Source: Micromonospora arborensis
GTDB lineage: Bacteria; Actinomycetota; Actinomycetes; Mycobacteriales; Micromonosporaceae
DNA: 64,000 bases
NCBI RefSeq assembly: GCF_003205615.1
Contig: NZ_PYBV01000011.1
Coordinates: 53,931 to 117,930, forward strand
Direction: 5' to 3'
The notes below the pieces were generated by a model. It searched no databases. It was not told where the DNA came from and saw only the letters and a list, made by a program, of their open reading frames with translations. Shown here in pieces: positions 35,563 to 44,610 of this stretch (positions within the stretch are counted from its first letter, which is position 1; each line of letters starts with the position of its first letter). A program made the translations under genes and the position numbers.

Positions 35563-37695
35563 ATGACAGACGGTGCGCGGTCGGCAACTCGATCGGGGCG
35601 GACGCCCCGGGAAGTGGCGACGCACTGCCCGTACTGCGCACTCCAGTGCGGGATGGTGCTGCGTGAGGACGACGCCGGGGTGTCGGTGCACCCCCGCCAG
35701 TTCCCCACCAATCGCGGCGGGCTCTGCCAGAAGGGTTGGACCGCCGCCGAGTTGCTCGACCACCCGGAGCGGCTGACCACTCCCCTGGTGCGCGACCCGG
35801 CCACCGGCACGCTGCGCCCGGCAAGCTGGGACGCCGCCCTCGATCGGGTCGTCACCGGCATCCGCGCCATCCAGAACGACGCCGGCCCGGACGCGGTCGC
35901 CGTCTTCGGCGGCGGTGGCCTGACCAACGAGAAGGCGTACGCGTTGGGAAAGTTCGCCCGGATCGGGCTGCGCACCCGGCACATCGACTACAACGGACGG
36001 TTCTGCATGTCCTCGGCGGCAGCCGCCGGGATGCGCGCCTTCGGCATCGACCGAGGGCTGCCGTTCCCGCTCGCCGACCTGGGCCGGGCCGACACCCTGT
36101 TGCTGGTCGGCGCGAACCCGGCGGAGACCATGCCGCCGCTGGTGCGGTGGCTCACCGAGCAGCGCGCCAACGGCGGCCAACTGATCGTCGTCGACCCCCG
36201 GGTCACCGCCACCGCCCGCCAGGCCGACCTGCATCTGCAACCGCTGCCCGGCACCGACCTCGCGGTGGCCAACGCACTGCTGCACATCGCCCTCACCGAG
36301 GGTTGGGTCGACCGGGAGTACGTGGCCGAACGCACCGCCGGATTCGAGGCGGTGCGCCGCAGCGTCGCCGCCTGGTGGCCGGCCCGCGCCGAGCAGATCT
36401 CCGGTGTGCCGGTGGCCGACCTGGAGGCGACCGCACGCGCGCTGGGCACCGGCGGTCGAGTGATCATCCTGACCGCGCGCGGCGCCGAGCAGCATGCCAA
36501 GGGCGTCGACACGGTCTCCGCGTACGTCAATCTCGCCCTTGCCCTCGGCCTGCCCGGTCGTGCCGGCTCGGGGTACGGCTGCCTCACCGGCCAGGGCAAC
36601 GGCCAGGGTGGACGGGAGCACGGGCAGAAGGCCGACCAACTGCCCGGGTACCGGCGGATCGACGACCCGGCGGCCCGCGAGCACGTGGCCGGCGTCTGGG
36701 GAGTGCCCGCCGACGAACTGCCCGGCCCGGGTGTGCCGGCGTACCAACTGCTCGACTCGCTCGGCACACCCGACGGCCCGCGCGCGTTGCTGGTGTTCGG
36801 CTCGAATCCGGTGGTCTCCGCGCCACGGGCGGGGCGGATCGAGCGCCGGTTGCGCGACCTGGACCTGCTGGTCGTCGCGGACCTGATGCTCTCCGAGACG
36901 GCCGCGCTGGCGGACGTGGTGCTGCCCACCGCGCAGTGGGCCGAGGAGGACGGCACCATGACCAACCTGGAGGGTCGGGTGCTGCGTCGGCGCGCGCTGC
37001 GCCCACCGCCGCCGGGTGTCCGGACCGACCTGGCGATCATCGCCGACCTCGCGGCGAGGTTGGCCCCCGACGCTGCTGCGGCCACCGACGCGGCGGCCCG
37101 GTTCCCGGCCGACCCGGCCACCGTCTTCGCCGAGTTGCGTCGGGCCTCGGCCGGTGGGGCTGCCGACTACGCCGGCATCAGCTGGGCTCGGATCGACGCC
37201 GCCGACGGCGTCTACTGGCCCTGCCCGACCGAGGAGGGGTCGGACACGCCACGACTCTTCACCGACCGGTTCGCCACCCCGGACGGCCGGGCCCGGTTCC
37301 ACCCCGTCGACCACCGGCCAGCCGCCGAGGAGGTCTGCGCGGCGTACCCGCTGCACTTCACCACCGGCCGGGTGCTGGCGCAGTACCAGTCCGGCACCCA
37401 GACCCGCCGGGTCGCCGCGCTGCGCCGCGCCGCCGCCGAGGCGTTCGTCGAGCTGCACCCCGACCTGGCCGGGCGGCTGGGCATCGACGACGGAGACCCG
37501 GTGCGGGTCACCTCGCGCCGAGGTGAGTTCAGCGCCCCGGCCCGCCTCAGCGCCGGGATCCGGCCGGACACCGTCTTCGCCCCGTTCCACTACGCGGGGG
37601 CGGGACGGGCCAACTCGGTGACCAACGACGCGGTCGACCCGATCTCCGGGATGCCCGAATTCAAGATCTGCGCGGTCCGGGTGGAGAAGGCATGA
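35563..37695 (+). CDS. nasA: Assimilatory nitrate reductase, molybdopterin catalytic subunit
   Basis: The 710-aa cytoplasmic enzyme reduces nitrate to nitrite. Cys22, 25, 29 and 55 (HCPYCALQCGM and GGLCQKG) form the N-terminal [4Fe-4S] site, and the probable Mo-ligand Cys is in YNGRFCMSS. Further MGD-binding segments are LLVGANPAETMP and GCLTGQGNGQGGREHG. The C-terminal BFD-like [2Fe-2S] domain found in some homologues is absent here; it occurs instead on the next protein, which probably donates the electrons. It heads the operon nasA-flavoprotein-nirB-nirD-nnaR. Confidence 0.93.
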   Translation: MTDGARSATRSGRTPREVATHCPYCALQCGMVLREDDAGVSVHPRQFPTNRGGLCQKGWTAAELLDHPERLTTPLVRDPATGTLRPASWDAALDRVVTGIRAIQNDAGPDAVAVFGGGGLTNEKAYALGKFARIGLRTRHIDYNGRFCMSSAAAAGMRAFGIDRGLPFPLADLGRADTLLLVGANPAETMPPLVRWLTEQRANGGQLIVVDPRVTATARQADLHLQPLPGTDLAVANALLHIALTEGWVDREYVAERTAGFEAVRRSVAAWWPARAEQISGVPVADLEATARALGTGGRVIILTARGAEQHAKGVDTVSAYVNLALALGLPGRAGSGYGCLTGQGNGQGGREHGQKADQLPGYRRIDDPAAREHVAGVWGVPADELPGPGVPAYQLLDSLGTPDGPRALLVFGSNPVVSAPRAGRIERRLRDLDLLVVADLMLSETAALADVVLPTAQWAEEDGTMTNLEGRVLRRRALRPPPPGVRTDLAIIADLAARLAPDAAAATDAAARFPADPATVFAELRRASAGGAADYAGISWARIDAADGVYWPCPTEEGSDTPRLFTDRFATPDGRARFHPVDHRPAAEEVCAAYPLHFTTGRVLAQYQSGTQTRRVAALRRAAAEAFVELHPDLAGRLGIDDGDPVRVTSRRGEFSAPARLSAGIRPDTVFAPFHYAGAGRANSVTNDAVDPISGMPEFKICAVRVEKA

Positions 37696-39131
37696 CCGCC
37701 CGGGTGGTGATCGTCGGCAACGGGATGGCGGGTGCCCGCCTCGCCGGTGAGCTGCATGCCCGGGAGGGAGACCGGAAGGTCACCGTGCTCGGGGCCGAAC
37801 CGCACCGGGCGTACAACCGGATCCTGCTCTCCACCCTGCTGGCCGGGCGGGTCGACGAGCCGGACATCGAGCTGACCGAGGCCGCCGGGCACGGCATCGA
37901 CCTGCGCACCGGCGTACCGGTGGCCGCGATCGACCGAGCCGCCCGGGAGGTTCGGACCGACGACGGCGAACGCATCTCCTACGACCATCTGGTGCTGGCC
38001 ACCGGCGCCCGGGCGGTGCTGCCGCCACTGCCCGGCCTCGACCCGGCGAACCTGCCGGAGCGGGTGGTCCCCTTCCGGACCCTGGACGACTGCCGACGGA
38101 TCCTCGCCGCAGCGGCCGGCGCACGCAGCGCGCTGGTGCTCGGCGGTGGGTTGCTCGGGCTGGAGGCCGCCCGGGGGCTGGCCATCCGAGGGCTGACCAC
38201 GACCGTGGTGCACCCGCGGGGGCACCTGATGGAACGGCAACTCGACCCGGCAGCCGGTGCGGTGCTCGCCGGCACGCTCGCCGATCTCGGCGTCACCATC
38301 CAACTGGCGGTGCCGGCAACCGGCGTGGCCGCGGACGCCACCGGCGTACGCCTCGACCTGGCCGACGGCCGAACGCTCCACGCCGACCTGCTGCTGCTCT
38401 CCTGCGGTGTACGCCCGGACACCGCCCTCGCACAGGCGGCCGGGCTGACCGTCCGACGCGGTGTGGTGGTGGACGACCAGCTCCGCACCGACGACCGGTC
38501 CATCTCGGCGATCGGCGACTGTGCCGAGCACGACGGCGTGCTCACCGGGCTGGTCGCACCCGCCTGGGCTCAGGCCCGGGTGCTCGCCGACGTACTGACC
38601 GGTTCGGACCCGCTGGCCCGGTACCGGCCCCGGCCGGTGGTGACCCGGCTCAAGGCCGCCGGGATCGACCTGGCCTCGATGGGCGACGCGGTGGGCGGTG
38701 GGCCGGGCGAGGAGCTGACCTTCACCGACCCGACCCGGGGCACGTACGCCCGGTTGCGGATCAGGGACGAGCGGCTGGTCGGCGCGATCCTGCTGGGTGA
38801 CAACCCGGCCGTCGGCACGGTGATCCAGCTCTTCGACCGTGGCCACCCGGTGCCGACCGACCGGCGGGCGTTGCTGCTCGGCCGGGCACTCGGCACGGCC
38901 GGTGCGGCGCCGGCCGCGTCACCGGCACTGATGCCGGACGCGGCCACGGTCTGCCAGTGCAACACGGTGAGCAAGGGCGCGCTGGTCCGCAGTTGGCGCT
39001 CCGGGGCCCGGACGGTCGACGCGGTGGTGGCGGCGACCCGGGCCGGCACCGGATGCGGCGGATGCCGGGACGCGGTGGGCGGAATCGTCGATTGGCTGAG
39101 CCAAGCGGAAGCGGTGGAGGTGACGCGATGA
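37692..39131 (+). CDS. nasB: FAD-dependent NAD(P)H oxidoreductase with BFD-like [2Fe-2S] domain
   Basis: The 479-aa flavoprotein has FAD- and NAD-binding motifs (VVIVGNGMAGARLAGEL and ALVLGGGLLGLEAARGL) and a C-terminal BFD-like domain with CQC at residues ~420 and CGGC at ~457. It resembles the N-terminal half of NirB without the siroheme part. It probably passes electrons from NAD(P)H to the nitrate reductase encoded just upstream. It overlaps both neighbours by 4 bases (ATGA), so translation is coupled. The symbol follows the function rather than a proven orthology. Confidence 0.85.
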   Translation: MTARVVIVGNGMAGARLAGELHAREGDRKVTVLGAEPHRAYNRILLSTLLAGRVDEPDIELTEAAGHGIDLRTGVPVAAIDRAAREVRTDDGERISYDHLVLATGARAVLPPLPGLDPANLPERVVPFRTLDDCRRILAAAAGARSALVLGGGLLGLEAARGLAIRGLTTTVVHPRGHLMERQLDPAAGAVLAGTLADLGVTIQLAVPATGVAADATGVRLDLADGRTLHADLLLLSCGVRPDTALAQAAGLTVRRGVVVDDQLRTDDRSISAIGDCAEHDGVLTGLVAPAWAQARVLADVLTGSDPLARYRPRPVVTRLKAAGIDLASMGDAVGGGPGEELTFTDPTRGTYARLRIRDERLVGAILLGDNPAVGTVIQLFDRGHPVPTDRRALLLGRALGTAGAAPAASPALMPDAATVCQCNTVSKGALVRSWRSGARTVDAVVAATRAGTGCGGCRDAVGGIVDWLSQAEAVEVTR

Positions 39132-41665
39132 ACGGCGGTGATCTGGTCGTCATCGGCAACGGCATGGTCGGGCAGCGCTTCGTCGACGCGCTGCGTGCCC
39201 GTGACCCACAGGGCCGTTGGCGGGTGACGGTGCTGGCCGAGGAGGGGCGTCCGGCGTACGACCGGGTGCGACTCTCGGCGTACTTCGACGGGGTGAGCGA
39301 GGACGAGCTCAACCTGCACACACCGCACGACGGGGTGCGGCTGCGACTCGGCGAGCCAGCCACCGCCATCGACCGGGACCGGCAGGTGGTGACCACCGCC
39401 GTCGGCGAGTACCGCTACGACATGCTGGTGCTGGCCACCGGGTCGTACGCGTTCGTGCCGCCGGTGCCCGGCGTGGAGCTGCCCGGGGTCTTCGTCTACC
39501 GGACCCTGGACGATCTGGCCGCGATCCGGGCCTATGCGCAGGGTCGGCGGACCGGTGCGGTGATCGGTGGTGGGCTGCTCGGTCTGGAGGCGGCGAACGC
39601 CCTGCGGCTGCTGGGCCTGAGCACCGACGTGGTCGAGTTCGCGCCCCGGCTGATGCCGGTGCAGGTGGACCAGGCCGGCGGCGCGATGCTCCGCCGCTAC
39701 GTCGACGACCTGGGCGTACGGACCCATCTCGGGGTGGCGACCACCGCCATCCAACCCGGCCCGGACGGCGGTGTCGCAGCTCTGGCCCTCTCCGACGGTG
39801 GTGCCATCGACGCCGACCTGGTGGTGGTGGCCGCGGGCATCCGGCCCCGGGACCAGTTGGCTCGGGACGCCGGTCTGCCCCTGGGTCCGCGCGGCGGGGT
39901 GCTTGTCGACGCGACCTGCCGCACCGCCGACGAGCGGATCTGGGCGGTCGGTGAGTGCGCGGCGGTCGACGGCACCTGCCACGGTCTGGTCGCCCCGGGG
40001 TACGCGACAGCCGAGGTGGTGGCCGACCGGCTCGTCGGCGGCGCGGCGACGTTCCCGGGTGCCGACACCGCCACCAAGCTCAAGCTGCTCGGCGTCGACG
40101 TGGCCTCGTTCGGCGACGCGCACGGCGCGACCCCGGGCTGCCTGGACGTCACGTTCACCGACCCGGCCACCCGGGTCTACGCGAAGCTGGTCCTCTCCGA
40201 CGACGCACACACCCTGCTCGGCGGTGTGCTGGTCGGTGACGCCAGCGCGTACCCGACGTTGCGGGCCAGCGTGGGCGGCCCGCTGCCGGCCGCGCCACTG
40301 GCGCTGCTCGCCCCGGACGGCGGCGGGGCGGACGCCGGTGCGCTGCCCGCGAACGCCCAGGTCTGCTCCTGCAACGCGGTGACCCGGGGCGACGTGGACG
40401 CCGCCATCGCCGACGGCTGCACCGACGTGCCGACGTTGAAGGCGTGCACCCGGGCCGGCACCAGCTGCGGTTCCTGCGTGCCGATGCTGAAGCAGCTCCT
40501 CGACGCGGCCGGGGTGGCGCAGTCCACCGCGCTCTGTGAGCACTTCGACGTCAGTCGGCGCGAGTTGTTCGAGATCGTCCGCGTACGCGGCATCCGCACC
40601 TTCTCCCGGTTGGTCGCCGAGCACGGTCGGGGGCGCGGCTGCGACATCTGCAAGCCGGTGGTGGCGTCGATCCTCGCGTCGCTGGGCAGCGGGCACGTGC
40701 TCGACGGTGAGCAGGCGTCGTTGCAGGACACCAACGACCACTTCCTGGCCAACCTGCAACGCGACGGCAGCTACTCGGTGGTGCCCCGGATCCCGGGCGG
40801 TGAGATCACCCCGGAGAAGCTGATCGTGATCGGCGAGGTGGCCCGGGACTTCCAGCTCTACACGAAAATCACCGGCGGGCAGCGGATCGACCTGTTCGGG
40901 GCGCGGGTGGAGCAGCTACCGCAGATCTGGCGGCGGCTGGTCGATGCCGGCTTCGAGTCCGGCCACGCGTACGGCAAGGCGCTGCGGACGGTGAAGTCCT
41001 GTGTGGGCGAGACCTGGTGCCGGTACGGAGTGCAGGATTCGGTGGGGCTGGCCATCGCGCTGGAGTTGCGCTATCGCGGGCTACGCGCCCCCCACAAGAT
41101 CAAGTCTGCGGTCTCCGGATGCGCCCGCGAGTGCGCCGAGGCGCGCAGCAAGGACTTCGGCATCATCGCCACCGAGACCGGCTGGAATCTCTACGTCGGT
41201 GGCAACGGCGGCTTCCGGCCCCGGCACGCCGACCTGTTCGCCACCGACCTGTCCACCGAAGCGCTGATCACGCTGATCGACAGATTCTTGATCTATTACA
41301 TTCGCACCGCCGACCGGCTGCAACGCACCGCGGGCTGGGTCGAGGCGATGGACGGTGGCCTGGACCATCTGCGCGCGGTGATCGTGGACGACTCGCTCGG
41401 GCTCTGCGCCGAGTTGGACGCCGCGATGGCCCGGCACGTGACGACGTACTCCGACGAGTGGCGCGACGTCCTCGACGACCCGGACCGGCTACGCCGCTAC
41501 ACCTCCTTCGTCAACGCTCCCGACGTGCCCGACCCGTCGATCACCTTCAGCCAGGAACGTGGCCAGCCGGTGCCAGCCGGCGACTCTCAACCGGCCCAAC
41601 CACTGCCGACCAACGGTCACCGTCGGCAGCCGGTCGCGCTGGGACTACCGGAGGTACGGCGATGA
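39128..41665 (+). CDS. nirB: NAD(P)H-dependent nitrite reductase large subunit
   Basis: The 845-aa enzyme reduces nitrite to ammonium. It has an FAD/NAD module (VVIGNGMVGQRFVDALRA and GAVIGGGLLGLEAANAL) and a BFD-like [2Fe-2S] domain near residues 413-450 (CSCNAV and CGSC). The siroheme/[4Fe-4S] cysteines are in KSCVGETWC (~624-630) and SGCAREC (~662-667). It starts at the ATGA overlap, and nirD follows with another overlap. It acts in the cytosol downstream of nitrate reductase. Confidence 0.96.
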   Translation: MNGGDLVVIGNGMVGQRFVDALRARDPQGRWRVTVLAEEGRPAYDRVRLSAYFDGVSEDELNLHTPHDGVRLRLGEPATAIDRDRQVVTTAVGEYRYDMLVLATGSYAFVPPVPGVELPGVFVYRTLDDLAAIRAYAQGRRTGAVIGGGLLGLEAANALRLLGLSTDVVEFAPRLMPVQVDQAGGAMLRRYVDDLGVRTHLGVATTAIQPGPDGGVAALALSDGGAIDADLVVVAAGIRPRDQLARDAGLPLGPRGGVLVDATCRTADERIWAVGECAAVDGTCHGLVAPGYATAEVVADRLVGGAATFPGADTATKLKLLGVDVASFGDAHGATPGCLDVTFTDPATRVYAKLVLSDDAHTLLGGVLVGDASAYPTLRASVGGPLPAAPLALLAPDGGGADAGALPANAQVCSCNAVTRGDVDAAIADGCTDVPTLKACTRAGTSCGSCVPMLKQLLDAAGVAQSTALCEHFDVSRRELFEIVRVRGIRTFSRLVAEHGRGRGCDICKPVVASILASLGSGHVLDGEQASLQDTNDHFLANLQRDGSYSVVPRIPGGEITPEKLIVIGEVARDFQLYTKITGGQRIDLFGARVEQLPQIWRRLVDAGFESGHAYGKALRTVKSCVGETWCRYGVQDSVGLAIALELRYRGLRAPHKIKSAVSGCARECAEARSKDFGIIATETGWNLYVGGNGGFRPRHADLFATDLSTEALITLIDRFLIYYIRTADRLQRTAGWVEAMDGGLDHLRAVIVDDSLGLCAELDAAMARHVTTYSDEWRDVLDDPDRLRRYTSFVNAPDVPDPSITFSQERGQPVPAGDSQPAQPLPTNGHRRQPVALGLPEVRR

Positions 41666-42009
41666 CTCAGACCATCATGCTGAACTGGACAACCATCTGC
41701 CCGCTGGATCGGCTCGAACCGGACCGGGGCGTCGCCGCCCTGGTCGACGGGGTGCAGATCGCTCTCTTCCGCACCCCGGACGGGCTGTTCGCCATCGACA
41801 ACCGCGATCCGGTGTCCGGGGCGTACGTGCTGTCGCGCGGCATCGTCGGCAGCCGTGGCGGAGTGCCGACAGTCGCCTCACCTCTGCACAAGCAGGTGTA
41901 CGACCTGCGCAGCGGGCACTGCCTCGACCTGCCCGGGGTGGCCGTGGCCCGGCACGACGCGCGTTGCCGCGACGGGCTGGTCGAGGTGCGGTTACGACAG
42001 GAGGGTTGA
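41662..42009 (+). CDS. nirD: Nitrite reductase small subunit
   Basis: The 115-aa protein has the Rieske-like fold of NirD (TICPLDRLEPDRGVAALVDG and ASPLHKQVYDLRSGHCLDLPG). As in other NirD proteins, the full set of Rieske iron-sulfur ligands is missing, so it is a structural partner of NirB. It overlaps nirB by 4 bases and nnaR by one base. Confidence 0.94.
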   Translation: MTQTIMLNWTTICPLDRLEPDRGVAALVDGVQIALFRTPDGLFAIDNRDPVSGAYVLSRGIVGSRGGVPTVASPLHKQVYDLRSGHCLDLPGVAVARHDARCRDGLVEVRLRQEG

Positions 42010-43097
42010 TGCGGGAGGAACTGGCGGGCTTCACCATCGGGGTGACCGCCGACCGGCGGCGCGACGAGTTGGCCGCGCTGCTCGAACGTCGGGGCGCCCG
42101 CGTGGTGCTCGCCCCGGCGTTGCGGATCGTGCCCCTGTCCGACGACACCGAGCTGCGCGAGGCGACCCGCGCCTGCCTGGAACAGCCGCCGGACATCCTG
42201 ATGGCCAACACCGGCATCGGCATGCGCGGGTGGCTGGAGGCGGCCGAGGGTTGGGGGCTGGCCGAGCCGCTGCGCTCGGTGCTGGCCAGCTCGTACGTGG
42301 TGGCCCGCGGCCCGAAGGCGCGCGGCGCGATCCGTGCGGCCGGGCTGCACGACCAGTGGTCGCCGGCCTCGGAGAGCTGCGACGAGGTGGTCGACCACCT
42401 GCGCCGGCGCGGCGTGGCCGGGCAGGTGATCGCCATGCAGTTGCACGGTGAGCGGCAGCCCGAGTGCACGCTCGCACTGGAGGCGGCCGGTGCCACCGTG
42501 ATCGAGGTGCCGGTCTACCGCTGGGCCCCGCCGACCGACCCGGCACCGCTGCACCGGTTGATCGACCTGATCGCCGGCCGGTTGGTGGACGCGGTGACCT
42601 TCACCTCGGCGCCGGCGGCCGAGGCACTGCTACGCGCGGCCGGGGACCGTACCGACGCGGTGGTGTCCGCGTTCCGCGGCGACGTACTGGCCAGTTGCGT
42701 CGGCGCGGTGACCGCCGAGCCGCTGCTGCGGCGCGGGGTGCCGGTGAGCGCCCCGGGCCGGGCCCGGCTGGGGGCGCTGGTGCGGACCATCGTCGACGAG
42801 TTGCCCCGCCGGACCGTGACGTTCAAGGCCGGCGGGCACCTGCTCACGCTGCGCGGGCACGCCGCAGTGATCGACGGAGAGTTGCGTCCACTCGCCCCCG
42901 CTCCGATGGCGGTGTTGCGGGCGCTGGCCCAGTCCCCCGGCCGGGTGCTGTCCCGCACGGCGCTGCTGCGGACGCTGCCTCGGGGCGCGGACGAGCATGC
43001 GGTGGAGATGGCGGTGGCCCGTCTACGGGCCGGCCTGCGCGCGCCCCGCGTGGTGCAGACCATCGTGAAGCGCGGCTACCGGCTCCAGGTCGACTGA
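42009..43097 (+). CDS. nnaR: Nitrate assimilation regulator NnaR (HemD-like plus winged helix)
   Basis: The 362-aa protein joins a uroporphyrinogen-III-synthase-like domain (residues ~1-245) to a C-terminal OmpR-type winged helix (residues ~265-360, with VDGELRPL-like wing start, RVLSRTALLRTLPRG and VQTIVKRGYRL). This is the architecture of NnaR, which works with GlnR on nitrate and nitrite genes in Streptomyces and mycobacteria. Its place as last gene of the operon supports that role. The enzymatic use of the HemD-like domain is unlikely; a ligand-sensing role is inferred. Confidence 0.9.
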   Translation: MREELAGFTIGVTADRRRDELAALLERRGARVVLAPALRIVPLSDDTELREATRACLEQPPDILMANTGIGMRGWLEAAEGWGLAEPLRSVLASSYVVARGPKARGAIRAAGLHDQWSPASESCDEVVDHLRRRGVAGQVIAMQLHGERQPECTLALEAAGATVIEVPVYRWAPPTDPAPLHRLIDLIAGRLVDAVTFTSAPAAEALLRAAGDRTDAVVSAFRGDVLASCVGAVTAEPLLRRGVPVSAPGRARLGALVRTIVDELPRRTVTFKAGGHLLTLRGHAAVIDGELRPLAPAPMAVLRALAQSPGRVLSRTALLRTLPRGADEHAVEMAVARLRAGLRAPRVVQTIVKRGYRLQVD

Positions 43098-43133
43098 CGT
43101 CACGGCCGGCAGGTGTGTGTGCCGGCCGTGACG
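43098..43133. terminator. Bidirectional terminator between nnaR and the conservon
   Basis: A perfect 14-bp stem (43098-43111 with 43120-43133) closes an 8-base loop directly after the nnaR stop and just beyond the convergent GTPase gene. Confidence 0.8.
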
Positions 43134-43140
43134 CGACAGT

Positions 43141-43764
43141 TCAGCCGACCGGCGTGGGGAAGCCCCGCCCGTGCTCGGACTGCAACCGAAGCATGGCGTG
43201 CTCGACGACCGTCACCAGCACCTGCTTGACCGAATCCCGGTGCCGGGCGTCGGTCATCACCAGCGGCACCTGTGGCGAGATGGCCAACGCCTCACGGACC
43301 TCCTCCAGATCGTACTGGGGAGCGCCGTCGAACCGGTTCAGTGCCACCACGTACGGCAGGTTGCGGTTCTCGAAGTAGTCAAGTGGGGCGAACGCATCGG
43401 TGATCCGGCGCGTGTCCACCAGCACGGCGGCACCCACCGCGCCCCGGATGATCTCGTCCCACATGAACCAGAACCGGGTCTGACCGGGTGTACCGAAGAG
43501 GTACAGGATCAGATCCTGAGCCATGGTGATGCGGCCGAAGTCCATGGCGACCGTGGTGGTCTCCTTGCCCGGCACCTTGGACGGGTCGTCGATGCCGACA
43601 CCCGCCGCGGTCATCAACGCCTCGGTGGTCAGCGGTGTGATCTCGGAGATCGCCCCGACCAGTGTCGTCTTACCGACGCCGAAGCCGCCCGCGACGACGA
43701 TCTTCGCGGAGACGATTCCCCGGCCCGGCCGCCCCCCTGCGGGGTCATAGCCTGCGAAGTCCAC
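43141..43764 (-). CDS. cvnD: Ras-like GTP-binding protein of a conservon
   Basis: The 207-aa GTPase has G1 GGFGVGKTT, G3 FGTPGQTRF and G4 NRFD (in place of NKxD), as in CvnD proteins. Conservon GTPases act with a membrane histidine kinase, a roadblock protein and a DUF742 protein in a complex likened to eukaryotic G-protein systems. It starts at GTG within the DUF742 gene, overlapping it by 20 bases. Confidence 0.93.
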   Translation of the reverse strand: MDFAGYDPAGGRPGRGIVSAKIVVAGGFGVGKTTLVGAISEITPLTTEALMTAAGVGIDDPSKVPGKETTTVAMDFGRITMAQDLILYLFGTPGQTRFWFMWDEIIRGAVGAAVLVDTRRITDAFAPLDYFENRNLPYVVALNRFDGAPQYDLEEVREALAISPQVPLVMTDARHRDSVKQVLVTVVEHAMLRLQSEHGRGFPTPVG

Positions 43765-44110
43765 TTAGCACCCTTCCAAGCAGTTCCATCCGCTCCTCGA
43801 ACCCCTCGGCGGGAGCAGCAGTGTGTAACGTCAGCAGGCTCTCGGCCACCATGTCGGCGACCAACACCCGGGCGACGCCCAGCGGCATCCGGGTGTACGC
43901 GGCGATCTCCGCCAGCGACTGTGCTCGGCCCTCGCAGACCGTGGCGATGCGGTGCTTGTCATGGCCGGCGAAGCGGGATTCGGCGACCTGGGTGGGAGAC
44001 GCGGTGAGGACGGCTTCCAGGGCAATGTCCTGCCGAGGCTCGGTACGACCACGGGTGACCGCGTACGGACGTACCAGTGCGCCACGCGGGTCAGCGCGTC
44101 GCTGGTCCAT
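43745..44110 (-). CDS. cvnC: DUF742 protein of a conservon
   Basis: The 121-aa protein shows the DUF742 pattern LVRPYAVTRGRTEP with a winged-helix-like part (AEIAAYTRMPLGVARVLVADMVAE). CvnC proteins are cytosolic partners of the GTPase and may act as adaptors. The order cvnA-cvnB-cvnC-cvnD is intact here, with a 92-base gap before this gene. Confidence 0.92.
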   Translation of the reverse strand: MDQRRADPRGALVRPYAVTRGRTEPRQDIALEAVLTASPTQVAESRFAGHDKHRIATVCEGRAQSLAEIAAYTRMPLGVARVLVADMVAESLLTLHTAAPAEGFEERMELLGRVLSGLRRL

Positions 44111-44202
44111 GTCCAGTCACCTCCTCGTCCCTTGTGGAGCTTTTCTGTACCGCCTTGCCGTCCCTGCTCCGGCGCACGACCCGAGCGCCGTCCTACCCCC
44201 TG

Positions 44203-44610
44203 CTACGAGCGCACCGCGTCCCGCGGCAGCGGCACCAGTGCGGCACCCACCCGCTCGACGAGCAGCGCCATCTCGTAGCCCACCTGACCCACGTCGCAGC
44301 TACGCGCGGCCAGTACGGCCATCGACGAGCCGTCACTGATCGACATCAGGAAGAGGTACCCGCTGTCCATCTCGATGACTGTCTGCAACACCCCGCCCGC
44401 GCTGAACATCCGGGCCGCGCCCTCGGTCAGGCTCACCACGCCGGAGGTGATCGCGGCGAGCTGGTCGGCCCGGTCCCCCGGCAGATCCCGGGAGGACGCG
44501 AGCAGCAGCCCGTCGGCGGACACCGCCACCACGTGGGCGATTCCCGCCACGCTGTCGGCGAAGTTGGTGAGCAGCCAACCCATGTCCTGCATGGCAGCTG
44601 GCCTGTTCAT
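44203..44610 (-). CDS. cvnB: Roadblock/LC7 protein of a conservon
   Basis: The 135-aa protein has a roadblock/LC7 fold (GLLLASSRDLPGDRADQLAAITSGV) with hydrophobic beta strands. Bacterial roadblock proteins commonly regulate the small GTPase encoded with them. It overlaps the histidine kinase gene by 4 bases (ATGA). Confidence 0.93.
   Translation of the reverse strand: MNRPAAMQDMGWLLTNFADSVAGIAHVVAVSADGLLLASSRDLPGDRADQLAAITSGVVSLTEGAARMFSAGGVLQTVIEMDSGYLFLMSISDGSSMAVLAARSCDVGQVGYEMALLVERVGAALVPLPRDAVRS

Noticed and set aside
38570..40759. Long antisense open frame (729 codons) opposite nirB
   Set aside because: It mirrors the third-codon GC bias of the sense gene and has no recognisable domains. 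The sense strand encodes well-conserved NirB and its flavoprotein neighbour.
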